From assembly GCA_021495925.1 (NCBI GenBank), contig JAKEKT010000062.1, positions 62,001 to 126,000 of the forward strand: DNA of 64,000 nucleotides. The letters are read 5' to 3'. Position 1 is the first letter of the stretch, and each line of letters begins with the position of its first letter. The notes under the pieces were generated by a model. That model had not been told where the DNA came from. It ran no database searches and saw nothing but the letters and a program-made list of their open reading frames with translations. Positions 19,777 to 32,598 of this stretch are shown one piece after another. Origin of the DNA: Diplodia intermedia (lineage: Eukaryota > Ascomycota > Dothideomycetes > Botryosphaeriales > Botryosphaeriaceae). Made by a program: the position numbers and the translations under genes.

Positions 19777-22686
19777 TTACGTTACGATCTTCCGAAACGG
19801 TTTCGCTTCCTCGGCTTACGCGTTAGAAGATATGTCGCTCAGTTCCTCCGATAAGATCCGGATCGTTTTAACACGCTTAGCGAATAATCCTATAATTTAA
19901 AAGTCGTCCTTTCTCTTTTTTAGCGTTTCTAGAGTCTTAGGCACCGGTTCCTAGTACTAGCGTTTCACGGTGCGTCCGTTAGCGATGTTAGCTTGTAGTC
20001 CCTTAGCCTAGCGACCCTTAATGCTTTAGAACCATCCCGCCGGTTTCTTTAGCGCTTCGATTCTCTTATCGGGCAGCTCCGCGCCTTGCGCCATAGCCTC
20101 CTCAGTTATAGCTTCGGTAAATGGGTAATCGGAGTTATAGGCGCTAAGCGCACTCGCGAAGTTTTATATAGCTTATTTTATGTTGCCTTTCTAGGCATCG
20201 TATGCTTTCTATAGGGCTTCCCTACTTTAGCTTATACCCTATGCCTGCCTTTAGAGCTATCTACGCCATTCGTTTCTAGTTACCTCGTCTTTTACTTCGT
20301 CGAGCTTGTTTATAGCCTTATCTATACGGGTTTTCTGCTACTATAGGGTTGCGTCGATATCGGCGAAGGCTTATACGGTTAGCTTTACCGCGTGTAACAG
20401 CTAGGCGACGGTCTAGAAGCTAATTCTATAGACCGGCTTAATATCTTCGGGCATCTCCGCCATTTCGCCGGCTTTGGTGTCGATCTCGGCGAGGAGTTTC
20501 GCTTTACGTTAGGTTCTACTAGGCGTGTTGCTCTCCTCTTACTCTTTCTTTAGATTCTCGGCGACCTACTCGATGTACTACGCCTCGAATAGCTCGAGGA
20601 TCTTACTCCCTTTCTTTATCTATAGGCGTCTATCCTTTTGCATGGAGTTAACTTTTTAGCCGACCGTTCCTTTAACGAGGTAGGTGGTGTTTGCCGATAC
20701 TAAGAAGTGGACCTCCCCGCCATAATTCTTAATCCACTTAACTAAGTTCTTCTTTATTCCGAAAATCGTCATTATTCCGATTATCGCCACGTTATGGCCT
20801 TCCAGTACGTTCTCCCTTATAATTCTTAGGTCTAGAGCTTCCGATATCTTCTTTTACACCGCTACGAAAAGGTTCTCCGCGAGCTTAGTCTTCTTTGCGG
20901 TGGGGTCCGCCAGCTAGATCGCGGGTATCGGGCGCTAGGGTTTAATTCCCTCTACGACGCATAACGCCACCTTATTTTAGTTCTAGCGCGCTTCTTTATT
21001 AGCTACCACCATGCTTTTATAGGCTTAGACATCCGGGTAGGTAGGCGACGGCTTCTCGGGCGTGTATATAAGATCGCCCTCTAGATAGCTTTTAATAACG
21101 CTCTCGATCTACTCTAGCCACTTATCCTTAAGCGTTATTCGTTTCGGATCTTCTATGCCCTAATGCTTCTTATCTCTAGTGTTAAACTTATAAGGTTAGA
21201 GTATCTTAGAGGTAGTAAGGCCCTAGTTCTTCTTAGAGGGGTCGAACCATTTCTTAAGCTATCTTACGTTGCGCCGCGATCCCGCGTCCTCTACTAGCTA
21301 GGTTATTTCGTACTCGCCACAGTACGTGCGCCTATTATAGGCGCCGAACACCTTATCGCCGTTCGGCATAGTTAGTAGTGCCGGTCGGCCTAGCGATTCG
21401 ATACTATTCGTAGGGAAACCCTTCGTAGTGTAGTTCGCTAGCTAAAACTAATGGAGCTGGCGAATCGTAAGATAACCGATGATTAGGGCCACGCGTAACA
21501 CCTTATATGCTAGGTTATCGGAGAGAATAACGTTCTTCGAGAGCAGGTTATCTTCGCTAACGTTTAAGGGCACGTCGTATAGTATAAGATTCTTTGTTTC
21601 CTCCATCGTAATAGAGTGCTTCGCTATTCCGAACGCCTGTTTCGCCCTCTCGAACTTCCTTCCCGTCGTCTTTCCGAAGCACCATTTACGATACTTATAC
21701 TCGAATACGCTCATCGTTTTAGCTGCTAGAGGCATGGTTGCTAGAGGTAAGATGCTTTACGAGGTTAGTGCCGCTGCCTCGATTTCGTAGTGAATCGCGT
21801 TAAGCGTCTCGGCTAAGTCCTATAGGTGCTATTCGAAAGGGTAAGCTACCACGGGTGTTGCCTATAATAGTAAATCCCCGTCGCGGTAGTTCTAGAATCG
21901 CTAGAATTATCCTTCGGCGAGCCACTAGTCTATAAAGGCCCACGCTTAGCGATCGATGCGTAGCGCTCGGTAGATCGCCTAGAAGTTTTCTATAATAAAG
22001 CTATGGCGCTCTAAATCTAAGAGCTCCGATCGCAGTTATTTCGCGATGCGAATGATGAATATTACTAAAGCCCTAGCTTTAATGTGACTTCGGGGTTCGT
22101 ACTTCTACTACTATAGATCTTCGAGGTAATCCTTAATCACGGCTCTTTCGTATAGTGTTTCTACGAATGTTTTCCCTTGCGGTGACGGGGTTCTTTCGCC
22201 GGTTAGATTTAGGTATTCCACGTCTGTTATGTCCGAAAGCGTAGGGTATAGTGGTTCCGGGCGGACGTCGGTCCACTCGGTTGCCGGGATTAGAAGGCGC
22301 GCTATTGCCCTTTATACGGCTTAATCGTACCGGGTCGAAAGAATTTTAAGCGTAGAGAGTACTAGAGTTAGATCTTCGTCGTTACGTTTTCTACGAACTA
22401 GAAAACGCGCGAGGTCGGTGTCTTTATAGCGTACGAAATCGTACTAAGCCTAGAAGTCGAGATCTTATTATAGGGTTCGATAGACGAGCACGAAATCCTC
22501 GCTACTTAGCGTTTCGTAGATCTCGAAGTACTGCGGTCTCTAGTAGGTAATAGCTACAACGACTAATTGCGGAATACGCTACGCTAGATAAGACGGTGTT
22601 TTAGAAAATGCGCTAAGAATCTAGCGCTAGTAGAGCGCTACGGTTTACGCTTCTTTAGACGAGGGATTCTATAGCGGGCGTTGCAT
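19777..22686 (-). pseudogene. LTR-A second gene after pol (ORF2) with BRCT-like domain
   Basis: One frame is readable for 970 codons on the same strand as gag-pol, starting at an ATG (MQRPL) and ending KPFRKIVT-stop. In-frame TAA/TAG lie where Gln/Trp are expected, as RIP produces. The longest open part is 21448-21735. Near residues 625-710 (20560-20820) the sequence reads VLEGHNVAIIGI, KKNLVKWIKNYGGEV, TTYLVKG and LEL-F, the layout of a BRCT domain (hydrophobic strand, G, helix ending in GG, T-H/Y-L-V). A Gln-rich coiled coil follows (LDEVKDEVTRNEW onward). The first ~300 residues are unassigned. Position is that of an env-like or accessory gene, but no signal peptide or membrane helix is seen. 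Codon phase is the same as pol, separated by ~430 bp. A captured host gene or an element-specific protein are both possible. Confidence 0.65.
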
Positions 22687-23112
22687 GCGTGTTAGTTTTT
22701 ACTCGATAGAAATGCGATGCGATAGTTAGAGTTATCGGTATCGCTCCGAGTAGCTCTTTATTATTATAGTGTTCCGAAAACGGTTAGCGTTACTACGTGG
22801 TTTAGCGCGCGTTCCCGCGCCCGCTTACCGCGGCGCGGCCCGCTTCTATAGGTACGCGGTTCGCGTTTCCCCGGTTATCGCCCTCGATGCCTTTTTCTAC
22901 GTTAGTTTTTTCTTCTCTTTTTTTCTTTCTTTCTCTCTCCTCTCGACGAAGTTATTCTTACCGATTCTTCGTTCTTTTCGGCCCTCTTTCTCTACCGGTT
23001 TCGCCTTTTCTACTTCTTACGGTCCCGTTCTTTACGATCCGCCGGTTCTCTACCTTTCGAAGCGTCTTACTCGGGCGCGTCTTTCTTCTCGGCCCGTTCT
23101 ATACTATTAGTT

Positions 23113-26100
23113 TTACATAGGGTGTCTCTCGTCGTATTTTCGGACTAGTTTCTTTGCTCCTATTAGAACGTCGTCCGCGATCCAAGAGTTATGCGCTAGT
23201 CCCTAGCCCTTTTATTAGACTAGGTATTTTCTAACCTTTCGCCCCCGGATCGTCGCTTCCCTTCTATCTAACAGTCTCGCGATTTCGTAAGGCGGGTCTT
23301 CAGCGTCCTATTCTATAACCGGCCCTAGCTCCGGGTATTCGTTTCTTCCGTACGAATCCTCCTCCCTTAGTACCGGTTCTAGATGCGCTATTAATATAAC
23401 TAGATGGATCCGCCATTTCGATGGTATTTCTAGCTCGTAAGCGAGATTTCCGATCTTACGTACGATAGCGAACGGGCCGATCCTCTAATAGAAGAATTTT
23501 CGATCGGCGTGGCCTAGGGCCTTATAGCCTTAGTAAAGTCTAACGAACACGCGATCTTCTTTTCGTAATCGAAGCGGTTTATACTTGCTATCGTAGCGGC
23601 GTTTTTATTCGATAGCGGCGAACGATATCGCCTCTTGCGCTTCTCGCCTCGCCGCGTCCCGCAGCTATTCCCGATTCTAAGGCATTTCGGCCATTACTGC
23701 GAGAGGGTCGGTCCTTACGTTCATTCCCATTAACAGCTAGTTCGGTGTAAATCCGGTTATCGCATTAACCGCGTTGTTTATCGAAGATTATAGGTGCGGT
23801 AGCAACTCCGTCCATTCCGTTTCTAGAAACGTTACTACGTAATATCGAATAGCTATCTCTACTATTTAGTTCGTTCGCTCGAATTACCCGTCCGCTTAGG
23901 GGTAGTAGGCCGTAGTTATATGCTATTTAATTTCTAGCTTCCCGCAGACTTGCTTCTAGAATTTCGAGGTAAATTTAGGGTCGCGATCCGTGATTTACAC
24001 TCTCGGCAAACCCTATCCATGCGCCAGAATCTTTCTAATATACTTATATACCTATAATTCGGCTCCCTAGTCCTTCTTTTCCTTAATAAGAAGGATCTTC
24101 TTTATAGCCTTATAGGTTATCGTTAACAGCGTATCGTATGCTTTCTGCGTCGGCGGCAGCTTAACGATAAAGTTTATTATTTAACACTCTCGTGGTTCTA
24201 TTGCGTCCTAGATCGGGTTCAACTTTCCATATGGCGCATGCCTTTTTATAGAATAGAGCTAGCAAACTAGATAGTGCCGTAGGTATGCTCTTAGTTTCTT
24301 CGCCATTCTACGAATAAGAAAGCCCGTTCGTATACGGTTATAGACTCTCTAGAAGCCTCCATAGTACTACTTATCGTGCGCCAGCTTAAAGATCTCTTCC
24401 TCTACTAATTTAAGTATATATAGCCTATGCCTTCCGTCTTCCGGATCCACGTAGTAAACCAGGCCGTTTCGCAGAAAAAATCTTAAGCCTTATACTACTT
24501 CCGGTACCTCGTCTTCTTCGTCGCCTTCCCTAGTCTTTAAGCATAGGGCTCTAATTAGTTGTCTACGACGTGCGTTTCGCTAATTCCTTCGTCTTTTTCT
24601 TTCTAATACTTCGGCTCTTAGCGCCGGTTCCGTATTCGGTTCGGGTTTATTTCGGGCGATCGCTTCGCTTAGCGGGCTTAGAGCCGCGCGCCCTTCTATC
24701 GTCGACGTTCCCTACGACTTTACTCCCTCTACCGCCGCCGCTCTAAGCTCTTTTATCGCGTCCGACTATACCGGCTCTACGTCTTCGCGTTCGCGGCCCG
24801 TCTTATCCGTAGTAGACTCTAACGACGTGTTCTTATTAGTTGTTTCCCTCGGCGCGCTCTCGCTAGTCGTCTCGTTTCGCGTTATTATGTTGTTTTCGAT
24901 ATCTTTCCGATTCGGGTTCTTTCTTTAGTCTTAGCTCGCCGTTCTTTCGATTTATTTCTTGTGTCTTCTGGCCTAGGCTTCTACCGCGTCCTTCGCCCGG
25001 ATTACTAATAGCACGCTTAGTATCTTACGCTAGTAGTTGTCCTACTAGTATCCTTGCCGGACTCGCTTCTTTATTTCGTCCGCCATCTCCACTACTATTA
25101 CCGAGAAAACCCCTACTAGATCTAGAGTCTTCTCTAATTTCTCTAATACCGAATCGTTACGATCGGCGATAAGTCTACTTAAAGCGTCTAGCACTAGGTA
25201 GGTTTTTCCCGGTCTATAAAAGACTTTAAGGTCGAATTACGAGATGTACTAACTTACGGTTACGAGCTTTAGGTTTATCTTATCGGTCGCTAAGGTTGTT
25301 TACAGGTTGTAGTGCTAGGCGATAAAGATAGCGGCGTAGTAGTCGGTAAAGAAGTAAGCACTTTTACTTAGCCTAGCGTGCATTATATGCTTCGCCTTCC
25401 TAAGAACCCACACTATTCCGGCTACCTTTAGCTCGGTGGGCCAGTATCTCGTTTCCGCGGGTTTTAGAACCCGCGATAGGAACGCGATTAGTTGTATAAG
25501 CTCGTCTACCTATAGTTACATTTTACCGTTCTATACGTCTAGCTCCGAATCGCCCTTTACGTGGTATAGTAGAGCGCCGAATCCGCGCTTCGAGGCGTCT
25601 ACGTCTACGTATAATCTCCGTTTCGGATTATAGTGTATTAACTATAGAGGGTTTCTTAGGTGCTCCCGAATCGCGTCGTACGCCGCCCTACGGTCCTTAA
25701 GAGGTACGACCTTTATTCTTTTCGTATACGCCTTTCTAGCGCTTTCTTTTACCGGACTCGCTCGCAGTAGCGCTATTTTGTGGTCGGTTAGTGGCTTCAC
25801 GATTTCTACGTAGTAGGGTATTCTCGACTGTAGCCATCCTATTACTCTAATCTAGTGTTCTAGGTCCTTTAGCGTTTCTAGAAAGGGCATATCGACTAGG
25901 GCTTTAGCTCTCTCCTCCGTAGATTATAATCCGAAGGCGTTAACCCTTTATTCTAGTAGTGTCGCGTACGGGTATCCGACGAAGCTTTTCTTCGAGTTTA
26001 AGATGATTCCGAATTCGTCTAGCTTACGAAACACTTTATTTAAATGGTTTAGATGCCCCTCTAACGTTCGGTCGTAGATCGTAAGGTCGTTAATATAGGC

Positions 26101-29100
26101 TCTACTAAAGTCGCGATAGTCTCTTAGAATCTAATCCAATTGCCTCTAGACATACGCTATGAAGTTAATATAACCCATTACTACGACGTTAAATAATTCT
26201 TATCCCCGATAAGAGTTTACCGTTAACTTATGGCGATTCTATTTCTTTACCTTCTATTAGTAGAAGAATGCCGTTGCGTCCACCACGGTTATATACTTAG
26301 CCCCGCGCACCGCGCTGATGATGTCCTTCTAGACTAGCAGCGGATACGAGTCCTTCTAAGTAATTCGATTTAGCCCTCGAATATCTATCACCACTCTAGG
26401 CTTCTCGACCCATTGCCCGTTTTTGTGGATCCATCGCCATACGACGAATACCGGAAATCCGAATACCGTATGCTTTCTAGTCTAGTCTATTTTCCCTTAC
26501 TCGTAGAGCTTATCGAAGGTATTATTAATCTACTTACGGTCCCTCTTTACTATTAGATATACCTTTATAGACAGCTTCGTGTCGTATTTCTAGTTATCTT
26601 TTAGGGGTATAGTTATCTGCCGTTCTTTCGGGATCCGAACGAAGTCGCTCTTCTCTATTTATATAGCCGGATATCGGTTTACCACCTCTATAAGAGCCTA
26701 CACGGTAGTTAGATCGCCGTATATAGTTACTTTATTATCGAGGCGGGTTTCCTGTTCCGACTAGATCCTATCCGCGTCGAACCCGGCTACTCTATAGTCT
26801 ATGCCGCTCGTGGTTAAGGTGCGGGCCAGCGTTATGTCTACTACTATTCCTATAAACTAGCTCCGAGGGACTCTAATTAGTTAATCCGAGTCGTTTCTTA
26901 GCTAGACTACCTCGGTCTTCGCGTCGATCACGTGGGCGTACGCGATTAGTTCGAGATTTCGGTCGCTTATGGTTTGCGGCCACTTTAATGCTAGGATGTA
27001 CTCGAAATCCCTATTTCCGGGTAGCGCCTTGATGAAGCTAATTCGCACCGGGGCCATCGATCTTAGCGGGATCGTAGTTGCCTTTCATACTTTAACCCTT
27101 ATTTCTCTTACGACGTTCTTTAACCGCGGTTTAACCGTTATAGAGACTTTCGCGTTCTAGTAGCTCTCGATTCTTAGGGCTTTTCTAGGCGTGTCGATCA
27201 TCATACCCTTCGGTCCTTAAATGTCTATTCCGATTAGAAGCGTGTCTTAAGCATCGTCGATAAGGTAAACTTCTCGATAGAAGATTACTTTTACCTAGCT
27301 TCCTTTCTTCTTTACTCTAAAGGTGAATAATATTATTACGTACTCGACGCTAGTTAACTCCTCTCCGCTAATTCCTTATAGGGGTATTAGTTGCTTTGTC
27401 TTCAGCGCCTAGTATGTTGTACCGGCTATTTCGAGATAATTCCTGTCCGTAACGATTATATTCGCGCCCGTATCGACGATTACTTCCATCTCTTTCTTAC
27501 TATTACCTAGTTTCGCCGATGCCACGACGAAGTTCTAGTTTCTAAAGGCCATTTCGAGGTTGACTTCGGGCGCCGTCTATAATCTTATCGTCGTCCCCGG
27601 ATCTAGCGGGGCTTCTTCTAGTAGCGGTACCGGTTCTTAAATTTGGAATTTACTATGCGGTTACACGCTTCCTCCCGGCGTTGTCTTAGTTCGCGCCTTC
27701 TTAAATCCTTTCAGATGGGTTTCGCGAATATAGGCGTGCATAGCGTTTCTTAATAGCTATATTATTTCGTATTCTTCGCATCGGTGTTCTCCGTTAGCGC
27801 TTATTCCTATAGGTCTTTTTCGCGGCGCGCTCTCTACGGTGCTCGATCTCGGTTCTAGATTCTCGGTCGCCTTAGCGTGGTAGTTAGATACGAGAAGCGT
27901 CTTTAGTATCGTCTATAGAAAACGCACGTAGCCCTAGACGCTCTCTACTTCGAAGCTAGCCGTTTCTTCGTTTATAGCTTGCTCGGGTTACGTTACTCGT
28001 TTTCTTTCGTCTAGCGAACTCTATCTCTCGTTGGTCTTCTTCTTAGCTTCTAGATAATATGCCGTTAGCTTTTTTTCTTCATTCTTACCGTTCTTTTTAC
28101 TTCTACTCGCGGTTCCGTTCGTCTTACGTTTCGCGTTCCCGCGCCCTTCTCGGTCGTAACCTCGGTTCCGGTCCTTTAAACGGTTTCGGTCTTCTAAACG
28201 GTTTCTATCCTTCGAGCGGTTCCGGTTACGAGAGTCGGAAGGCCGTCTTTCGCGTCCGCTATTTCTAAATAGGTTCCGCGATCTACCGTATTCTTTCTTA
28301 CGGTCTCTATTAAATCGGCTAGGACGATTATTATCCCTATTCGTGCGGCCGCTATATCTAGAATCTCTTAGTTTCTTAGGTCTTTCGACCCTCTAGGTCT
28401 ACTTATCGCTCTCGGCCACTAGATCCGTTTATAGAATGTACTATTCTTCCGCTCTTCGAATGTACCTATCGATTATCGTAGTTGCTAAGGGGGCTCGAAG
28501 ATCTCGGCGTAGCTAGACGTGAATTCTCTCGTGCGCTTATAGTAGCTATCCCTCCGACGTTATTATATTAGCGTTCTTTGCGAGGCGTACGACGTCTATA
28601 ATAAATCTTTCGACTAATTTTCCGTCGCGTACTTCGCGGTACCCGAACTACTTTCTTTGTAGCTCGCGCTATACTTCGAATAAATGCTTTCTAAACCTCT
28701 AAACAAGCTCTTCTATTTATCTACGAATCTTCTTTTCTTCTTGCAGGTACCTTCTATCGTTTAAGAATAGCTAGCTCGTGTACTATGCCTACGCTATGCC
28801 TCTTAGACATTTATAGACGTTTCGCCGTATCGTATCCCCCGACGTTAAGGGCAACTCTAACTCGATTACTTCTACGAATTATCGGACGTTTCTATAGAAA
28901 AGTTTCTCTTTGCGTTCGATTATATCGTCGTCCTCGTAGTCCTTAAGCTTTATAGACGGGTTAAAATACTCGATGTCCTCTAGGCGAAACTTTTAACCTT
29001 GGCCGCCATCTTCGAAGTCCGAATCGGTAAGTTCGGCGCTTTCCCGTCGTTTATAGGTGCCTCTTCTTTCTTTTCTTCGTTGGCGGATCTCTACTAGTAG

Positions 29101-30735
29101 TTCGCTTAGGTCGTCGATAGTTAGATTCTTTTCTCGGTTGCGAGTTTCGTCTACATTCGTGGTTTCTTTTCCCGACTCTCTTCCCGAGTCCTCGCTAGCG
29201 CCTAGATCGAAGCCGGGGATTCTCGAGCCGCCCTTATAATTCGATTTCAACTCGGTTCTTCTATCTTTTTCTAGATCGCTGCGGTTCTACGTTCTACGGT
29301 TCGGCTCTTCCGTTAGTCTTCCTTCTTAGCTAGACGGCGGTGGTTCTTGCGATTATAGTCTAGCTCTAGCGAGGCGTTCCCGTCGCTTCGCTTCTAATAT
29401 GGCTTCGTTTACCGCTCGTCGAGAAATTTCTCCGACTTTATTTAGTAAACTAGCGATTCAGCCCTCGTCTAGTACTACCGTCGCTCTTGCTTCGTCTAAT
29501 ACCTCCGCTCGCGCTTAGATTAGTAAGGTTCGTACCTTCTCTTCGTTATAGGTTCTTTCCGCCATCGTTCTCTTTGCTAATCTACTATCTTATTCTACTA
29601 ATGCGCTTTCTTCTTATTGCGCCTCGGGTTCCTTAGGCTAGATACGTTTAAACTCCCTTTTCGTAATACCGGATTATATAATCGGAAATGTTTTAAACCT
29701 ACTCGTTTTTAATGCTTAGAGTTCGACCGCCTAGTGCTCCCTTAGGTCTCTCTTCTTATCGATCGCGAGTTCGCGCTTGTCTTAATCTATCGACTACGAG
29801 GGTCCGAAGAAGTAGAAGCCTTACGTGCTTTTATATGCTTCCTCTAGTTTCTTATCGAGGGGATCTCGCTTATAACGAATAGAGAGGGATTTCGAAGCTT
29901 CTAACGCTCGTGATTTTAGTTTTCTTTTCGCGGCTTCGGGATTTTCCGAGTAGGGGTAAGGTTCTTCCCCCTTCTACGCTACTTAGAATGTCTCGCTCGC
30001 AGCTAAAAGCTTCTCGTCTTCGACTACCGTTTTCTATAAGACTAATTCGCTCGGCTTTTCGGTGTCCTACTAATCTCGGGCCAGGCGGTATTCCGATTGT
30101 TATTCCTTATATACGCTCTAGCCTAGGATTTTCTTAATTGTTTCTAGGAACGATTTTACCGCTTACTATACGGAACGTCTTCCGTTTACTTCGATACTCT
30201 AGCCTAGAGGGTAAGAAATCGCTAGTTCGAGGTTCGTAAACGATCTTATCTATTTCTTATCTCTCTTCGTTTCTTAGATCTTTTAGTAGCTCCTCCTCTC
30301 GTGCCTTACGACGATAGTAATCGCCGCGGGTAAGGTGTCTCTTACTATAGTCGTTATTAACGCCTTTCGGTTTTTTTCGCTTTCGTTCGCGAAATCTCGA
30401 AGGCTATAGGCTGTCCGTATCACCGCCTCTAGAATGGCGGGGGTTAACGGCTCTAGTTTAACTAATTCTATCGCGGGATCGGGGGTTAAAGTTATTAATG
30501 GATTCCTCGATCTATTTGCCTTAGCTTCCGGGGCCGTTTAGAAAGCTATTAATTACTACGCCCGTTCTTTTCGTTCGAAACGGCGCGCCTTCTTCTCTTT
30601 TTCTACCAGCGCTGGCTATTTTCTAGATAGCTAGGCGAATGCCACTTATTACTATTTCCTTCTCTATTCTTGTCCCCTTAGTGCCCGTATCTCGATCTCC
30701 GATCTTGCGGTTTCGCGAATTGGCTAACCGGCTAT
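23113..30735 (-). pseudogene. LTR-A copy 1 Gag-Pol, single frame, RIP-inactivated
   Basis: All recognisable parts are in one frame (about 2,541 codons), from a RIP-altered start (ATA-GCC at 30735) to a TAA at 23113. In order: an unassigned N-terminal region; a capsid-like helical region near 28.6-29.0 kb; an Arg/Asn/Ser-rich nucleocapsid-like stretch near 28.1-28.3 kb; aspartic protease VIVDTGANIIV (27.45-27.49 kb); RT with AYINDLTIY in place of YIDD (26.08-26.10 kb); RNase H with LYVDVDASKRGFGALLYHV (25.5-25.6 kb); integrase core with ITDRDPKFTSKF and TTAYYP-ADG (23.87-24.0 kb); and a C-terminal chromodomain (RKYLV, HNSWIADDVL) at ~23.1-23.3 kb. The element is therefore a chromovirus-type gypsy. 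Dozens of TAG/TAA codons inactivate it. Confidence 0.85.
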
Positions 30736-30979
30736 AGAATAGCCGAAGCTACTACCGTTTAGCCGTTCGTGGCTTCGGGTTCTTCGAGTGGCACCTCTTT
30801 CGTTAGACTAATTTGCGTGTGCGGAAGCGTAGAATTACTATTATTCTTATTTAGAGTGCGGAAGCGTCTATTAAACTCGTAGGTCTACTAGTAGAACGTG
30901 TTTCTAGTATAGTCGGAGGCGATAACGAGCCTAGTAGTAGTAGTTTCTAGTAGCCCGGATCTTTTACGTGCTTCTTTCA

Positions 30980-30995
30980 ACTTTCAGCTACCATT
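30980..30995 (-). other. Probable primer-binding site of LTR-A copy 1
   Basis: Next to the 5' LTR, after two bases, the minus strand reads TGGTAGCTGAAAG. A TGG start complementary to the CCA end of a tRNA is typical. The tRNA was not identified. Confidence 0.45.
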
Positions 30996-31199
30996 TAGCA
31001 GGGAAAGCTGCTATAGAACGGGTAGATCTCGATCTTAAAGATAGTGATCTAAAAAGTGCATATATAATAATCTATCTAGATCGATTCGTAAGGATCGATC
31101 TCTTAAGAAGAAATCCGGTTCCCTCGCTATCTAGACTAGATCCGGTTCCCGCCTAAGGCAGAAACCCGATCCGTCCTTATCTCGATCCGTACCGTAATA
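30996..31199 (-). repeat. 5' LTR of LTR-A copy 1 (204 bp)
   Basis: This is the partner of 19254-19457. It retains more CA/TG pairs (for example GCAGGGAAAGCTGC) than the other three LTR-A LTRs, so it is the least mutated LTR-A copy. An apparent 62-codon plus-strand frame here is an LTR artefact, as it recurs in the LTR at 60079. Confidence 0.95.
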
Positions 31200-31204
31200 A
31201 TCTA
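31200..31204. repeat. Target-site duplication ATCTA, right of LTR-A copy 1
   Basis: Partner of 19249-19253. Confidence 0.9.
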
Positions 31205-31662
31205 TATTTACTACTATTAGTAGACCTCTTATATTTATACTTATTTATATATCTTCGAGGTTTTCTATAATAGTATAGTAGCTATAGCTAAAAATAACTA
31301 AATAGTAGTAAATCTAGACGTACTAAATAATACTAGATAAGCTATTATAGTAGATTCTACTATTATCGCGATTATTTAAGTAGTTACGTTACGATTACTT
31401 ACTTCTAAATAATAAGATATCTTTAGAAATCTAGTAGATCTTAAATCTAATAGTACTCTCTATAAATCTATATATCTATATATCTTTATCTATATCGACG
31501 ATTATATAATATTAAAGTATCTAGACTAATTACTAAAGATTATAAGAAATTATTAATTAAGAGAATATCTACTTCGTTACTTTAAGCTATAATATATATT
31601 ATTATTTCTTCTCTTAAGAGTTAAAGAGATTTAAGAGATCTTTATACTTCTCTTTAAATATC
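31205..31662. other. Unidentified RIP-mutated sequence (middle part)
   Basis: This continues the sequence interrupted at 19249 by LTR-A copy 1 and ends where the A-rich tail of the truncated LINE begins. No domain is recognised. Confidence 0.4.
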
Positions 31663-32598
31663 TTATTTATTTATTTATTTATTTAGTTTAACGTCTCTTT
31701 AGAGTCTTAGACTATTAGAGATAAGATCTCTTTAGAGAGGCTCGCTTCTATCTATATATCTAAATATATACGTGCCGAAGAAGATTCTAGAAGAATACTA
31801 GAAATAATACGCTTAAAAGCTTAGTAAGAGAGTAGAGAGCGTAGTAAGATAAAGAAAAAATAAATAAAATAAAGTAAAAGCTTAAAAAATAACGAGAAAT
31901 AGAGATAAAAAGTAAAGTAAGTAAGCTCTCTTCTTAAAGAGAGTCTTTTTAACTAGTTAGATTTATTTAGCTTTCTTCTATCTAAGACTAATACTTACTT
32001 ACTATTTATTATAACTAGCCGAAGTATTACTACTAGCGAACTAGCTATATAACTCTACTTTTAAATTTAGAAATTTAAAAGAGAGTTCTAAATAAAGATT
32101 ATTTAATTAAGAATTAAATCTTAGCTTTTTAGTCTTATTAGCTTAATTACTAACTATACTAGATAGTCGTAGATACTAGTAGAAATAACTACTTAAGCTT
32201 AAATATTTACTATTTAACTATTTTTCTTCGGTTCTCGCCCGTTTTTATTCTAAATTGAACGCGGTAAGCGCGCTAAGACTAAGAAGAGACTAAAGAAGAG
32301 AATAAAAGAAAGTAGTATATAAAAAATAAATAAAATAAGCGTTTAATAGTACGTATTTAGATTTTATTAGATAAGTCGTTTAATTACTATTATCTATTAG
32401 TAATCTTTATTTATTCTAAGAACTTAGCTATTAGACTAGTTTCTAGAGTTAAAGAGAAGAGATTTATAAGTTTAAGTTAATACTTCTTAAGCTTATCTTT
32501 TATAAGAATCTATAGATCTCTATAAAGAGAGTAATTAAGAAGAAGATAACGCGATATTTATTTAGTTATATAGCTATATCTATATTAGTTATTCTTAG
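31663..32598 (-). mobile_element. Truncated LINE (older copy), 3' part
   Basis: The reverse complement matches the last ~0.95 kb of the full LINE (51.5-52.43 kb), including the AATAAATA-type tail (here TTATTTATTTATTTATTTAG at the left edge) and the region after the RT gene. It stops at 32598 where LTR-A copy 2 begins and resumes at 60283. Confidence 0.85.
32594..32598. repeat. Target-site duplication CTTAG, left of LTR-A copy 2
   Basis: CTTAG occurs at 32594-32598 and again at 60283-60287, directly outside the LTRs. Removing the element rejoins the LINE sequence without gap. Confidence 0.9.

Larger units (their letters stand above)
19254..31199 (-). mobile_element. LTR-A copy 1: 11.9-kb Ty3/gypsy retrotransposon
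   Basis: Two 204-bp LTRs with a perfect 5-bp target duplication define the element. Orientation is minus: the purine-rich tract (GATGGGGGGAAT on the minus strand) touches the left LTR, and gag, protease, RT, RNase H, integrase and chromodomain run right to left. At 11,946 bp it is about twice the size of common fungal gypsy elements because of a very long gag-pol and a second gene after pol. RIP stops break the frames, so it is dead. Confidence 0.93.

Noticed and set aside
22769..23110. 113-codon Phe/Ser/Leu-rich plus-strand frame
   Set aside because: It lies antisense to the spacer between LTR-A pol and ORF2; hydrophobicity comes from a pyrimidine-rich stretch.
28059..28268. 69-codon Ser/Arg/Phe-rich plus-strand frame
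   Set aside because: Antisense shadow of the Arg/Asn-rich nucleocapsid-like part of LTR-A Gag.
30968..31156. 62-codon plus-strand frame, repeated at 60051-60239
   Set aside because: Both lie across the LTR-A 5' LTRs in antisense. The similarity is due to LTR identity, and the frame is not open in the 3' LTRs' context.
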